A stretch of DNA of 64,000 nt, from assembly GCF_014646755.1 (NCBI RefSeq), contig NZ_BMNW01000001.1, positions 265,049 through 329,048 of the forward strand, in the 5' to 3' direction. A program made the translations under genes and the position numbers. The notes beneath the pieces were generated by a model that saw nothing but the letters and a program-made list of their open reading frames with translations, ran no database searches and was not told where the DNA came from. The first letter of the stretch is position 1; every line of letters begins with the position of its first letter. Shown here piece after piece: positions 28,703 to 38,691 of the stretch. The DNA comes from Pseudomonas asuensis. Its GTDB lineage: Bacteria; Pseudomonadota; Gammaproteobacteria; Pseudomonadales; Pseudomonadaceae.

Positions 28703-28730
28703 TTTACAAACAAAATGTAGGCGCTAACAT
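28703..28730 (+). promoter_or_regulatory. Candidate xylD promoter overlapped by operator 1
   Basis: TTTACA (28703-28708) and TAACAT (28725-28730) are separated by 16 bp on the plus strand. The -10 hexamer is the right half of operator 1, and operator 2 would lie around the transcription start, a direct arrangement for repression. This is inferred from hexamer matches only. Confidence 0.45.
28715..28730. promoter_or_regulatory. LacI-type operator 1
   Basis: ATGTAGGCGCTAACAT is a quasi-palindrome with the central CG step typical of LacI-family operators. Its right half matches the ideal half-site; the left half has two changes. An identical copy starts 20 bp downstream. Confidence 0.7.
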
Positions 28731-28734
28731 CGAA

Positions 28735-28750
28735 ATGTAGGCGCTAACAT
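28735..28750. promoter_or_regulatory. LacI-type operator 2
   Basis: This is an exact second copy of ATGTAGGCGCTAACAT, 20 bp from the first, so both sites face nearly the same side of the helix. The pair lies in the divergent gap between the repressor gene and xylD. Confidence 0.7.
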
Positions 28751-28886
28751 TCGCTTGATAAAAACAATAGCGGTGAACAAGTCATGCCCTTACCCTCAAG
28801 CATTACCCCCCTTTTTTCGCGCCAATTACTGGCCTTGTCGCCAGAACGCTCAATGCCCTTCCACCACAACTTAAAGAACAAAAAGC

Positions 28887-30671
28887 ATGAGTGATCCCAC
28901 GCAACGCCGACTACGTAGCCAGCAATGGTTCGATGACCCTGCCCATGCCGACATGACAGCGCTCTATGTCGAGCGCTATATGAATTACGGGTTAACCCGC
29001 GACGAGTTACAGTCGGGACGGCCTATCATTGGCATTGCCCAGACCGGTAGCGATTTGGCTCCCTGCAATCGACACCACCTGGAGTTGGCTCAGCGAGTCA
29101 AAGCCGGTATTCGCGATGCTGGTGGAATCCCGATGGAGTTTCCAGTGCACCCGCTCGCCGAGCAGAGCCGGCGGCCCACTGCTGCGCTGGACCGCAACCT
29201 GGCCTATCTTGGGCTCGTAGAAATCCTGCATGGCTACCCGCTTGACGGCGTAGTGCTGACTACAGGCTGCGACAAAACCACACCAGCCTGCCTGATGGCA
29301 GCGGCTACTACAGATCTTCCTGCCATCGTCCTGTCTGGTGGCCCCATGCTAGACGGCTGGCACAAAGGCAAGCGTATCGGCTCCGGGACGGTGCTTTGGC
29401 ATGCGCGCAATCTGCTGTCTGCCGGGGCAATCGATTACGAAGGCTTCATGGAAATGACTACGGCGGCCTCGCCTTCGATTGGTCATTGCAACACCATGGG
29501 AACAGCCCTTTCCATGAACTCGCTAGCCGAGGCGCTCGGTATGTCACTGCCCGGATGCGCCAGTATTCCGGCTGCTTACCGCGAGCGTGGCCAGATGGCC
29601 TATGTCACCGGCAAGCGCATTGTCGACATGGTGAAAGAAGACATTCGTCCGTCACAGATCATGACGCATGAGGCCTTTGAAAACGCCATTGTGCTGGCCT
29701 CAGCGCTAGGCGCTTCCAGTAACTGCCCTCCTCATCTGATCGCCATTGCCCGCCACATGGGCATCGATCTGAGCCTGGAAGATTGGCAGCGCCTGGGTGA
29801 AGACGTCCCGCTGCTAGTCAATTGCATGCCGGCAGGTGAATACCTGGGGGAAAGCTTCCACCGCGCCGGCGGCGTACCGGCTGTGCTTCACGAATTGGAT
29901 AAGGCCGGTCTGATCCATCGGCACTGCAGCACCGTCTCCGGCCAAACCATTGGCGAGATCATCACTCAGCATCAGACGTTGGACAACGACGTAATCCGCC
30001 CCTGTGAATCGCCCCTCAAGCACCGCGCGGGATTTATCGTACTGAGCGGCAACTTCTTCGACAGCGCCATCATGAAGGTCTCGGTCATCGGAGAAGCGTT
30101 TCGTCAGACCTATCTGGCAGAGCCAGGGAAGGAGAACACCTTCGAAACGCGCGCGATCGTCTTTGAAGGCCCCGAGGATTATCACGCCCGTATCAACGAT
30201 CCCAGCCTGGAAATCGATGAGCACTGCATTCTGGTTATTCGCGGTTGCGGCACGGTGGGATACCCCGGCAGCGCCGAGGTGGTCAACATGGCACCACCCT
30301 CCGAGCTGATCCGCCGCGGCATCGACTCACTGCCCTGCATGGGTGATGGGCGCCAGAGCGGCACCTCAGCCAGCCCGTCTATTCTCAATATGTCTCCTGA
30401 AGCAGCCATAGGCGGCGGACTTGCCCTGCTCAGGACAGGAGATCGCATGAGGGTCGATCTCAATGCACGACGGGTCGAGTTGCTGATTGACGAGGATGAG
30501 CTGGAGCGTCGGCGTAGTGAAGCCTTGCCCAGCATTCCACCCTCCCAGACACCCTGGCAAGAACTCTACCGCAAGTTGGTAGGACAGTTATCGACTGGCG
30601 GCTGCCTGGAACCGGCCACCTTGTATATGCGGGTGATCACCGAAAATGGTCCCCCTCGCCACTCTCACTGA
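28887..30671 (+). CDS. xylD: Sugar-acid dehydratase of the IlvD/Edd family, XylD-like
   Basis: This enzyme should dehydrate a pentonate, most likely D-xylonate, to 2-keto-3-deoxypentonate, using an Fe-S cluster and Mg2+. The 594-aa protein has the family cysteines in VVLTTGCDKTTPACLMAA and SIGHCNTMGTA. The NYGLTRDEL segment, IGIAQTGSDLAPCNRHHLEL and the C-terminal RHSH ending look closest to Caulobacter XylD from memory. L-arabinonate dehydratases are close relatives and remain possible. The Shine-Dalgarno is poor. xylX follows 13 nt later. No sugar dehydrogenase or lactonase is nearby. Confidence 0.82.
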   Translation: MSDPTQRRLRSQQWFDDPAHADMTALYVERYMNYGLTRDELQSGRPIIGIAQTGSDLAPCNRHHLELAQRVKAGIRDAGGIPMEFPVHPLAEQSRRPTAALDRNLAYLGLVEILHGYPLDGVVLTTGCDKTTPACLMAAATTDLPAIVLSGGPMLDGWHKGKRIGSGTVLWHARNLLSAGAIDYEGFMEMTTAASPSIGHCNTMGTALSMNSLAEALGMSLPGCASIPAAYRERGQMAYVTGKRIVDMVKEDIRPSQIMTHEAFENAIVLASALGASSNCPPHLIAIARHMGIDLSLEDWQRLGEDVPLLVNCMPAGEYLGESFHRAGGVPAVLHELDKAGLIHRHCSTVSGQTIGEIITQHQTLDNDVIRPCESPLKHRAGFIVLSGNFFDSAIMKVSVIGEAFRQTYLAEPGKENTFETRAIVFEGPEDYHARINDPSLEIDEHCILVIRGCGTVGYPGSAEVVNMAPPSELIRRGIDSLPCMGDGRQSGTSASPSILNMSPEAAIGGGLALLRTGDRMRVDLNARRVELLIDEDELERRRSEALPSIPPSQTPWQELYRKLVGQLSTGGCLEPATLYMRVITENGPPRHSH

Positions 30672-30684
30672 GAAGGAGAATTAC

Positions 30685-31902
30685 ATGTCATCCTACGCGC
30701 CCTCACAAGCTCTGACGGCGGCCTATCAAACGCCTGAGGACATGGCAGATGGCACTTGGATTGGTCGCGTCTGGCTACCCGCCCCTGTCGCCGGTCCCGC
30801 TGTGGTATTGGTCAAAGGTCAGGCGGTATATGACATCAGCACCTCTGTTTCAACCGTATCCGCACTGATGGAGCTAGAGGACCCCGCTGACTATATTCAC
30901 CAGCTGCCATTGCCAGCGCCACTGATAGACCTTCACGGTCTGCTCAACAATAGCGATTGCTCACAGCGAGACGAGAACAAGCCGTGGCTGCTTGCTCCAA
31001 TCGATCTACAAGCCATCAAGGCCGCCGGTGTCACCTTTGCAGCCAGCCTGCTGGAGCGCGTGGTCGAAGAACAGGCCAAGGGCGACCCAGGCAAGGCGGC
31101 TGACATCCGCGCCTCATTGACTGAGCGCATCGGCGTTGACCTTTCTGATATCGTGCCAGGATCGGATCAGGCGGAGTCCCTGCGTCAGGTACTCATCGAA
31201 CAGGGCTTATGGTCTCAGTATCTGGAGGTTGGCATAGGGCCTGACGCTGAAGTATTCACCAAAGCGCAACCTCTTTCAGCGGTAGGCTACGGCTCAGCGA
31301 TTGGCATTCATCCCAAGTCCACATGGAATAACCCAGAGCCGGAAATTGTGCTGGTGGTTTCCAGCACGGGCAAAGTCCAGGGTGCAACACTGGGGAATGA
31401 TGTAAACCTCAGGGATTTCGAAGGTCGCAGCGCCCTACTCCTGTCCAAAGCCAAGGACAATAATGCCTCAACGGCTATCGGACCCTTCATTCGTCTTTTC
31501 GATGAAAGTTATGGCATCGACGATGTGCGCTCGGCAGAGGTCGACCTGCATATCCACGGCGAAGACGGCTATCTACTGGAAGGCCACAGCTCCATGCGCC
31601 AGATCAGCCGAGACCCACTCGATCTGGTCGCGCAGACGCTCAATGCCAACCACCAGTATCCTGATGGGTTTGTCCTGTTTCTCGGTACCCTATTCGCCCC
31701 ACGTCAGGACCGTGATCAACCCGGCGGTGGCTTTACTCACAAGCTGGGCGATGTGGTCACGATCAGCACGTCACGCCTGGGTACGCTGAGTAACCGGGTT
31801 ACCACCAGCGACCTGGCTGCTCCATGGACATTTGGCATTCGTTCGCTGATGGACAATCTTCAGCGCCGTGGCCTGCCGTTAAATGCACTACCTCTGAACT
31901 GA
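30685..31902 (+). CDS. xylX: 2-keto-3-deoxypentonate dehydratase (FAH family), XylX-like
   Basis: XylX-type enzymes convert 2-keto-3-deoxyxylonate to alpha-ketoglutarate semialdehyde in the Weimberg pathway. The 405-aa protein has an N-terminal domain and a C-terminal FAH-fold domain. Conserved stretches include VTFAASLLERVVEEQ, WSQYLEVGIGPDAEVFTKAQ, WNNPEPEIVLVVS (metal-binding Glu residues) and LGNDVNLRDFEGRSALLLSK. An AGAAGGAGAA site precedes the ATG at 30685, which starts 13 nt after xylD. A plain fumarylacetoacetase role is unlikely given the XylD partner. The next pathway enzyme, the semialdehyde dehydrogenase, is not in the window. Confidence 0.82.
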   Translation: MSSYAPSQALTAAYQTPEDMADGTWIGRVWLPAPVAGPAVVLVKGQAVYDISTSVSTVSALMELEDPADYIHQLPLPAPLIDLHGLLNNSDCSQRDENKPWLLAPIDLQAIKAAGVTFAASLLERVVEEQAKGDPGKAADIRASLTERIGVDLSDIVPGSDQAESLRQVLIEQGLWSQYLEVGIGPDAEVFTKAQPLSAVGYGSAIGIHPKSTWNNPEPEIVLVVSSTGKVQGATLGNDVNLRDFEGRSALLLSKAKDNNASTAIGPFIRLFDESYGIDDVRSAEVDLHIHGEDGYLLEGHSSMRQISRDPLDLVAQTLNANHQYPDGFVLFLGTLFAPRQDRDQPGGGFTHKLGDVVTISTSRLGTLSNRVTTSDLAAPWTFGIRSLMDNLQRRGLPLNALPLN

Positions 31903-32093
31903 CCACCGACGCCATGATGAGCAGCGACATCTAACGGCCCTTCCCACCTACTGCCCAAACAGCGTAATGGATAGCCCGTCGTCGTGTTCTTCCGGCCCTG
32001 GAGTCAGAGTGAGTACACGTTACTAGAAGAATGCCCAAGCATTTTGGTGGGTCCTCCCTAGTGATCAGCGGCAGGACTGAAGTAGTTAGCCTA

Positions 32094-32126
32094 AAAACAC
32101 AAAGGCCGCCCATAAAGGCGGCCTTT
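32094..32126 (-). terminator. Rho-independent terminator after guaA
   Basis: AAAGGCCGCC and GGCGGCCTTT form a perfect 10-bp stem with a 6-nt loop, followed on the minus strand by TTTGTGTTTTT. It lies about 18 nt after guaA. The plus-strand side has few T residues, so it mainly serves guaA. Confidence 0.85.
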
Positions 32127-32143
32127 GTGCTTAACGCATCAGA

Positions 32144-33721
32144 TCATTCCCACTCGATCGTTGCCGGCGGCTTGCTCGACACGTCGTAGGTCACACGAGA
32201 AATGCCATCGATCTCGTTGATGATGCGGTTGGAGACCTTTTCCAAGAGCTCATAAGGCAAGTGTGCCCAACGCGCCGTCATGAAGTCGACCGTTTCCACA
32301 GCACGCAAGGCTACGACCCAGGCGTAACGGCGGCCATCGCCTACTACACCCACCGACTTGACCGGCTGGAACACTACGAATGCCTGGCTGACTTTGTGGT
32401 ACCAGTCGGCCTTGCGCAGTTCGGTGATGAAAATGTCATCTGCACGACGCAGCAGGTCGGCGTATTCTTTTTTCACTTCACCCAGGATACGTACGCCCAG
32501 ACCCGGGCCCGGGAAAGGATGGCGGTACACCATGTCATAGGGCAGGCCCAGCTCCAGACCAATCTTGCGGACCTCGTCCTTGAACAGCTCACGCAGCGGC
32601 TCAATCAGCTTGAGGTTCATTTCCTCAGGCAGACCGCCTACGTTGTGGTGCGACTTGATCACATGCGCCTTGCCTGTCTTGGCTCCAGCAGACTCAATCA
32701 CATCCGGGTAGATAGTGCCTTGTGCCAGAAACTTGATGTTTGGCAGCTTGCTGGCTTCGGCATCGAATATGTCGATAAAGGTGCGGCCAATGATCTTGCG
32801 CTTCTTCTCCGGGTCGGCTTCGCCTTCCAGATTGGTCAGGAAGCGATTTTCGGCGTCGGCACGAATGACCTTCACACCCATGTTCTCAGCAAACATGGCC
32901 ATGACCTGATCCCCTTCGTGCAGGCGCAGCAGACCGTTATCAACGAATACGCAGGTCAGCTGATCGCCGATAGCCTTGTGCAGCAGCGCCGCGACAACGG
33001 AAGAATCCACACCACCGGACAGGCCCAGTAGCACGTTGGCGCTACCCACCTGTGCACGTACCTGTGCGATAGCATCTTCAACGATATTGGAGGGCGTCCA
33101 CAGTGCCTTGCACTGACAGATATCCAACAGGAAACGCGACAGGATACGGCCACCCTGCTTGGTATGAGTAACCTCCGGGTGGAACTGCACGCCGTACCAG
33201 CCGCGCTTTTCATCACCCATAGCCGCAATGGCGCAGCTTGGGGTGCTGGCAACAATATGGAAGCCTTCCGGCAGGTTGGAAACCTTATCGCCGTGGCTCA
33301 TCCAGACATCCAGACCGAGGACACCGTCGTCATCGATATGGTCTTCGATACCGTCGAGCAAGCGGCTCTTGCCAACGACATCAACCTTGGCATAGCCAAA
33401 CTCGCGCACGTTGGAGCCTTCGACCCTGCCGCCCAGCTGTTCGGCCATGGTCTGCATGCCATAACAAATGCCCAGCAGCGGAACGCCCAGCTCAAAAACG
33501 GCCTTGGGTGCACGGGGGCTATTGGCTTCGTGTACCGATTCTGGTCCACCAGCCAGGATGATGCCGCGAGGGGCGAAGGCACGGATGTCGGCGTCATCCA
33601 TGTCGAAGGGATGGAGTTCGCAATAAACGCCCAACTCACGCACACGGCGTGCGATCAACTGGGTGTATTGGGAACCGAAATCGAGAATCAGAATACGGTG
33701 AGCGTGGATGTCTTGGGACAT
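32144..33721 (-). CDS. guaA: GMP synthase (glutamine-hydrolysing)
   Basis: GuaA converts XMP to GMP with glutamine and ATP. The 525-aa protein has the class I amidotransferase domain with catalytic Cys in [14 protein letters not shown], and the His/Glu in [11 protein letters not shown]. The ATP pyrophosphatase P-loop [14 protein letters not shown] follows. The C-terminal dimerisation domain ends in [12 protein letters not shown]. The ATG at 33721 gives [11 protein letters not shown], the usual start; another in-frame ATG two codons upstream is possible. It lies downstream of guaB on the same strand. Confidence 0.97.
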   Translation of the reverse strand: MSQDIHAHRILILDFGSQYTQLIARRVRELGVYCELHPFDMDDADIRAFAPRGIILAGGPESVHEANSPRAPKAVFELGVPLLGICYGMQTMAEQLGGRVEGSNVREFGYAKVDVVGKSRLLDGIEDHIDDDGVLGLDVWMSHGDKVSNLPEGFHIVASTPSCAIAAMGDEKRGWYGVQFHPEVTHTKQGGRILSRFLLDICQCKALWTPSNIVEDAIAQVRAQVGSANVLLGLSGGVDSSVVAALLHKAIGDQLTCVFVDNGLLRLHEGDQVMAMFAENMGVKVIRADAENRFLTNLEGEADPEKKRKIIGRTFIDIFDAEASKLPNIKFLAQGTIYPDVIESAGAKTGKAHVIKSHHNVGGLPEEMNLKLIEPLRELFKDEVRKIGLELGLPYDMVYRHPFPGPGLGVRILGEVKKEYADLLRRADDIFITELRKADWYHKVSQAFVVFQPVKSVGVVGDGRRYAWVVALRAVETVDFMTARWAHLPYELLEKVSNRIINEIDGISRVTYDVSSKPPATIEWE

Positions 33722-33751
33722 GGCCATTTCTCATGAGCGGTAAGAACAGAC

Positions 33752-33782
33752 GATTCGGGGCCGTCCATGACAGCCCCGAATC
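33752..33782 (-). terminator. Hairpin in the guaB-guaA gap
   Basis: GATTCGGGGC and GCCCCGAATC form a perfect 10-bp stem with an 11-nt loop. No T-run follows on either strand, so it may tune guaA relative to guaB or stabilise the message instead of fully terminating it. Confidence 0.45.
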
Positions 33783-33819
33783 TCAACATAAAACACCAGC
33801 GAACCTATCGTCGTAGCAA

Positions 33820-35356
<1,537 letters not shown>

Positions 35357-35387
35357 CGTAGGCATAAAAATTGCCGCTTCGTTTACA

Positions 35388-35402
35388 TGAGAAATAATAT
35401 CA
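35388..35402. promoter_or_regulatory. Candidate Fur box 1
   Basis: TGAGAAA-T-AATATCA matches the 7-1-7 Fur consensus (TGATAAT-N-ATTATCA) at 11 of 14 positions. It lies 40-55 nt upstream of the TonB-dependent receptor start. Confidence 0.5.
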
Positions 35403-35404
35403 AA

Positions 35405-35419
35405 TTAGAATAATTATCA
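35405..35419. promoter_or_regulatory. Candidate Fur box 2
   Basis: TTAGAAT-A-ATTATCA matches the 7-1-7 Fur consensus at 12 of 14 positions, with a perfect right half. It is 17 bp centre-to-centre from the first site, so the two may be bound together and repress the receptor gene when iron is plentiful. Confidence 0.65.
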
Positions 35420-35442
35420 TTAACGAATTACGAGCATCCATT

Positions 35443-37590
35443 TTGAAACCCTATCCACGCGCGCTCGGCCTTGCCCGACAAAAGCCTTTCTTGTTGTCTC
35501 TACTGGCTGGCTGTATCACCACGAATACGTTACCCGCCCTGGCAGAAGCGCGAGTCGACCTGTCTACAATGGAAATTCAGGCTGATGCGCCTGAGGCAGA
35601 CGACGGCTATACGGCTTTACGAGCAGGCACGGCCAGCAAAACCGATGTTCCGGTCAAGGAGGAGGCGCAGTCAGTTGCAGTCGTAACGCCTGAAGTTATT
35701 CAGGATTATGATGTTCATTCCCTTGAAGAGGCGATGAAGTTCGTGAGTGGCGTAAGCCAGGGCAATACTCTAGGCAACACTAAGGACTCACTGGTCAAGC
35801 GAGGCTTTGGAACGAATGCTGACGGCTCTATCTTGCGTGACGGCGTACGCTCAAATCTTTCTCGCAACTTTGGCCCTACCAGTGAGCGGGTAGAGGTTCT
35901 AAAGGGCCCAGCATCTCTGCTTTACGGGGCACTGGAGCCCGGCGGGCTTATTAATGTAATGAGCAAGCAGCCTCAGTATATCCAAAGCACTACCCTTAGC
36001 GGCTCGGCCTATAGTGAGGGCGGTGGTAGCCTGGGTGTTGATACTACCGGCCCGCTGGGCGACACCGGCTTTGCGTATCGTCTGATCGCCGAGCGTCAGA
36101 GTGAGGACTACTGGCGTAACTATGGCGTTGATCAGCACACTCTTATCGCGCCCTCGCTGCGCTGGACTGGTGAACGCGCCAGCGTGACGCTGGCCTATGA
36201 ATACAACGACTATACGAGCCCGCTTGACCGCGGCACGGTGTTTGTTGATGGCCATCCGGCCAGTATCAGCTACGACAAGCGTCTGGACGAGAAATGGGCC
36301 AACACGACCGGTATCAGTGAGACTGCAACGTCTCGATTCGAGTATCAGCTTAGCGACGAGTGGAAGACGCGTCTGACCTACGGTTGGAATAACGACCGCT
36401 ATAGCCTCGCCATCGCTCAGCCAGTCTCAGTTACGCCCAGTGGCGAACTTCTGCGAACAGCCAATGGCGGTCATTATGATTACGAGACCACCTACACCAG
36501 CTGGGACTTTATTGGAAAGCAGGACTTCCTGGGCCAGCGACATGATTTATTGATCGGTATCGATCATGAAATGAATGATCAGTACAGGGGCAAGACCTAC
36601 CGCAATAGCACTGGCTCCCGCCGTGACATCAATATCTACTCGCCTGCCTACGGCACGCTTGCCGAGCCTAGCCAGGTCAGCCCTACACAAAGCAATGCCC
36701 GCAATGAACTTGAGTCCACCTCACTTTATTTCAAGGATAACTGGCATCTGGATGATCGCTGGATTCTGGTTCTGGGCGGTCGCTATCAGCAATTTGAGCA
36801 ATATGCCGCCCAAGGCTTGGGAGCAAACCGAAAAACCAGCCTGGACCGGGACGATCAGGTAGTTATCCCGTTTATTGGCTTGGTTTTTCAGGCAACAGAT
36901 GCCCTGTCGCTTTACGGAAACTACAGCCGTTCCTTTGCCCCCAATACTACGGTAGACGATCTCAATCAGACATTCGACCCGGAAAAAGGACGCAGCTACG
37001 AACTGGGCGCCAAGTACACTCTGGCGCCGGGTCTGAACCTGAATGCAGCCGTTTTCGACATTGAAAAAGACAATGTGGTCAGTACCCGCACGGTCAATGG
37101 TCAATCGATAGGTAGCGCGGGCAAAGTAAGCGCCCGCGGGCTTGAATTGGATCTAACCGGACGCCTGTCCGAGCGCTGGAACATCATCGGCACCTATGCC
37201 TATACCCGCACCCGCATTCTGGAAAACAACAGTAATCCTGCCTGGGAAGGCAACCGCCTTAATCAAGCACCTGAACATACGGCCAGCCTGTATCTCACCC
37301 ATCATTTGCAGGTGCAGCCTGACCTGGGTGACTGGCATACCGGTGCAGGTGCACGCTATGTGGGTAAACGTGCAGGCGATGACGAGAACAGCTTTTACAT
37401 GAGCAGTTATACCGTAGCCGATGCTTTCCTTCGCTGGGATCTGCCCGTACATGGCTATAAAGCCAAGTTGCAGCTCAATGTGGATAACCTGTTCGATAAA
37501 CATTACTACCCTTCCAGCACAGGCAGTGCGCTACAGGTTAATGTTGGTGAGCCCCGCACAGCACGCCTGAGTGCCAGCGTGACCTTTTGA
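35443..37590 (+). CDS. TonB-dependent siderophore receptor
   Basis: This is a 715-aa outer-membrane receptor for an iron-siderophore complex. After a signal-like N-terminus ending ...NTLPALAEA comes a plug domain (about residues 65-180) with VEVLKGPASLLYGALEPGGL. A 22-strand barrel follows, ending in PRTARLSASVTF with C-terminal Phe. The frame has no ATG before residue 43, and TTG at 35443 gives the signal peptide; the ribosome site is weak. Two Fur-like boxes upstream support iron repression. The ligand cannot be told; no siderophore synthesis genes are present, so it probably takes up a foreign siderophore. Confidence 0.9.
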   Translation: MKPYPRALGLARQKPFLLSLLAGCITTNTLPALAEARVDLSTMEIQADAPEADDGYTALRAGTASKTDVPVKEEAQSVAVVTPEVIQDYDVHSLEEAMKFVSGVSQGNTLGNTKDSLVKRGFGTNADGSILRDGVRSNLSRNFGPTSERVEVLKGPASLLYGALEPGGLINVMSKQPQYIQSTTLSGSAYSEGGGSLGVDTTGPLGDTGFAYRLIAERQSEDYWRNYGVDQHTLIAPSLRWTGERASVTLAYEYNDYTSPLDRGTVFVDGHPASISYDKRLDEKWANTTGISETATSRFEYQLSDEWKTRLTYGWNNDRYSLAIAQPVSVTPSGELLRTANGGHYDYETTYTSWDFIGKQDFLGQRHDLLIGIDHEMNDQYRGKTYRNSTGSRRDINIYSPAYGTLAEPSQVSPTQSNARNELESTSLYFKDNWHLDDRWILVLGGRYQQFEQYAAQGLGANRKTSLDRDDQVVIPFIGLVFQATDALSLYGNYSRSFAPNTTVDDLNQTFDPEKGRSYELGAKYTLAPGLNLNAAVFDIEKDNVVSTRTVNGQSIGSAGKVSARGLELDLTGRLSERWNIIGTYAYTRTRILENNSNPAWEGNRLNQAPEHTASLYLTHHLQVQPDLGDWHTGAGARYVGKRAGDDENSFYMSSYTVADAFLRWDLPVHGYKAKLQLNVDNLFDKHYYPSSTGSALQVNVGEPRTARLSASVTF

Positions 37591-37616
37591 CGACCCAGGG
37601 CCATCCGCCTGCCTGG

Positions 37617-37645
37617 GCCGCCCCATCTAGGCGGCTCCGTGTTCT
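37617..37645 (+). terminator. Possible terminator after the TonB-dependent receptor gene
   Basis: GCCGCC / GGCGGC form a stem with a 7-nt loop, followed by a broken T-rich stretch. A second CCCAGG / CCTGGG repeat lies immediately before it. It may end the receptor transcript before the dehydrogenase gene. Confidence 0.4.
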
Positions 37646-37686
37646 TATGCTCAACTGTCCGCACAAGAACACAACGGAGCGCCGCC

Positions 37687-38658
37687 ATGCACATCGTCAT
37701 CCCGGACGACTATCAACACGTTGTTGAAACGCTGGACTGCTATGCCCTTCTCGAACGCGCCGGCCACACCGTTACGGTCTATCACGATGCCGAGCGAGAC
37801 CCTGCTGTCTTGGTAGAGCGCTTTCGGGAAGCCGATGCACTGGTGCTGACCCGTGAGCGAACACGTATCGACGATGCGCTTCTGTCCCACCTTCCCCGCC
37901 TCAAATTGATCAGCCAGACGGGTAAAGCGACCAGCCACCTGGATGTTGCTGCCTGCACCCATCGGGGAATTGCCGTAGTGGAAGGTACAGGCTCGCCCAT
38001 TGCTGCTGCGGAATTGACCTGGGCGCTCATTCTTATGGCGCGCCGTAAGCTCAAGCCTGCGATGGATGCCTTTTATGCAGGCGACTGGCAGGTCAACCTG
38101 GGCGAGCGCCTGAATGGCCAGATTCTTGGTATTTGGGGCTATGGAAAAATTGGCAAGTTACTCGCCCGGTATGGTCAGGCTTTTGGCATGCCTGTACTGG
38201 TCTGGGGCAGCGAAGCATCACGACAGGCGGCGCTGGCTGACGGCCATCGTACGGCAGACAGCCAGGAAGCCTTCTTTGCTGAGTCAGATGTACTGAGCCT
38301 GAACTTACGATTTTCAGACAAGACCCGCCACATCGTTCGCCGCGAAGATTTAGCACGAATGAAGAAGTCAGCGCTGCTGGTAAATGCCGCACGGGCCGGC
38401 CTGATCGAACCTGGTGCACTGCTTGAGGCCGTTGAAGCCGGCCGACCTGGGTATGCGGCAGTAGACGTATATGAAGAGGAACCCTTGCCGGCGGGTCATC
38501 CCCTACTCGCCCACCCCAACATCCTGTGCACCCCTCACTTGGGCTATGTGGAGAAGCACAGCTACGAGCTCTACTTTGGCGAGGCGTTTGCCAATCTGAT
38601 CACCTTCTTTGCGGGCGAGCCGGAAAATCTGGCAAACCCTGACGTACTGGGTCGCTAG
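37687..38658 (+). CDS. NAD(P)-dependent D-2-hydroxyacid dehydrogenase
   Basis: The 323-aa protein belongs to the D-isomer-specific 2-hydroxyacid dehydrogenase family. The nucleotide-binding loop is in ILGIWGYGKIGKLLARYGQ near residues 145-163. The catalytic Arg is in LLVNAARAGLIE, the Glu in VYEEEPLP, and the His in CTPHLGYVEK. The ATG at 37687 has GGAG upstream; the frame's opening at 37639 has no ribosome site. Substrate is open; 3-phosphoglycerate and glyoxylate reductases share these motifs. It sits between the receptor and xseA and shows no operon partner. Confidence 0.85.
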   Translation: MHIVIPDDYQHVVETLDCYALLERAGHTVTVYHDAERDPAVLVERFREADALVLTRERTRIDDALLSHLPRLKLISQTGKATSHLDVAACTHRGIAVVEGTGSPIAAAELTWALILMARRKLKPAMDAFYAGDWQVNLGERLNGQILGIWGYGKIGKLLARYGQAFGMPVLVWGSEASRQAALADGHRTADSQEAFFAESDVLSLNLRFSDKTRHIVRREDLARMKKSALLVNAARAGLIEPGALLEAVEAGRPGYAAVDVYEEEPLPAGHPLLAHPNILCTPHLGYVEKHSYELYFGEAFANLITFFAGEPENLANPDVLGR

Positions 38659-38691
38659 CATCCGGTCGACGGCGGGCTTATGATGCCCGCC

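Noticed and set aside
28755-28783. TTGATA as a -35 box for xylD
   Set aside because: No acceptable -10 hexamer lies 16-18 bp downstream; the pair at 28703-28730 fits better.
31903-32093. Possible small gene between xylX and the guaA terminator
   Set aside because: Only a 60-codon minus frame with low-complexity Arg content is open. No start signal or homology was seen; the gap looks non-coding.
32261-33031. A 256-codon plus-strand frame inside guaA
   Set aside because: It is antisense to the well-conserved GMP synthase and has no independent support.
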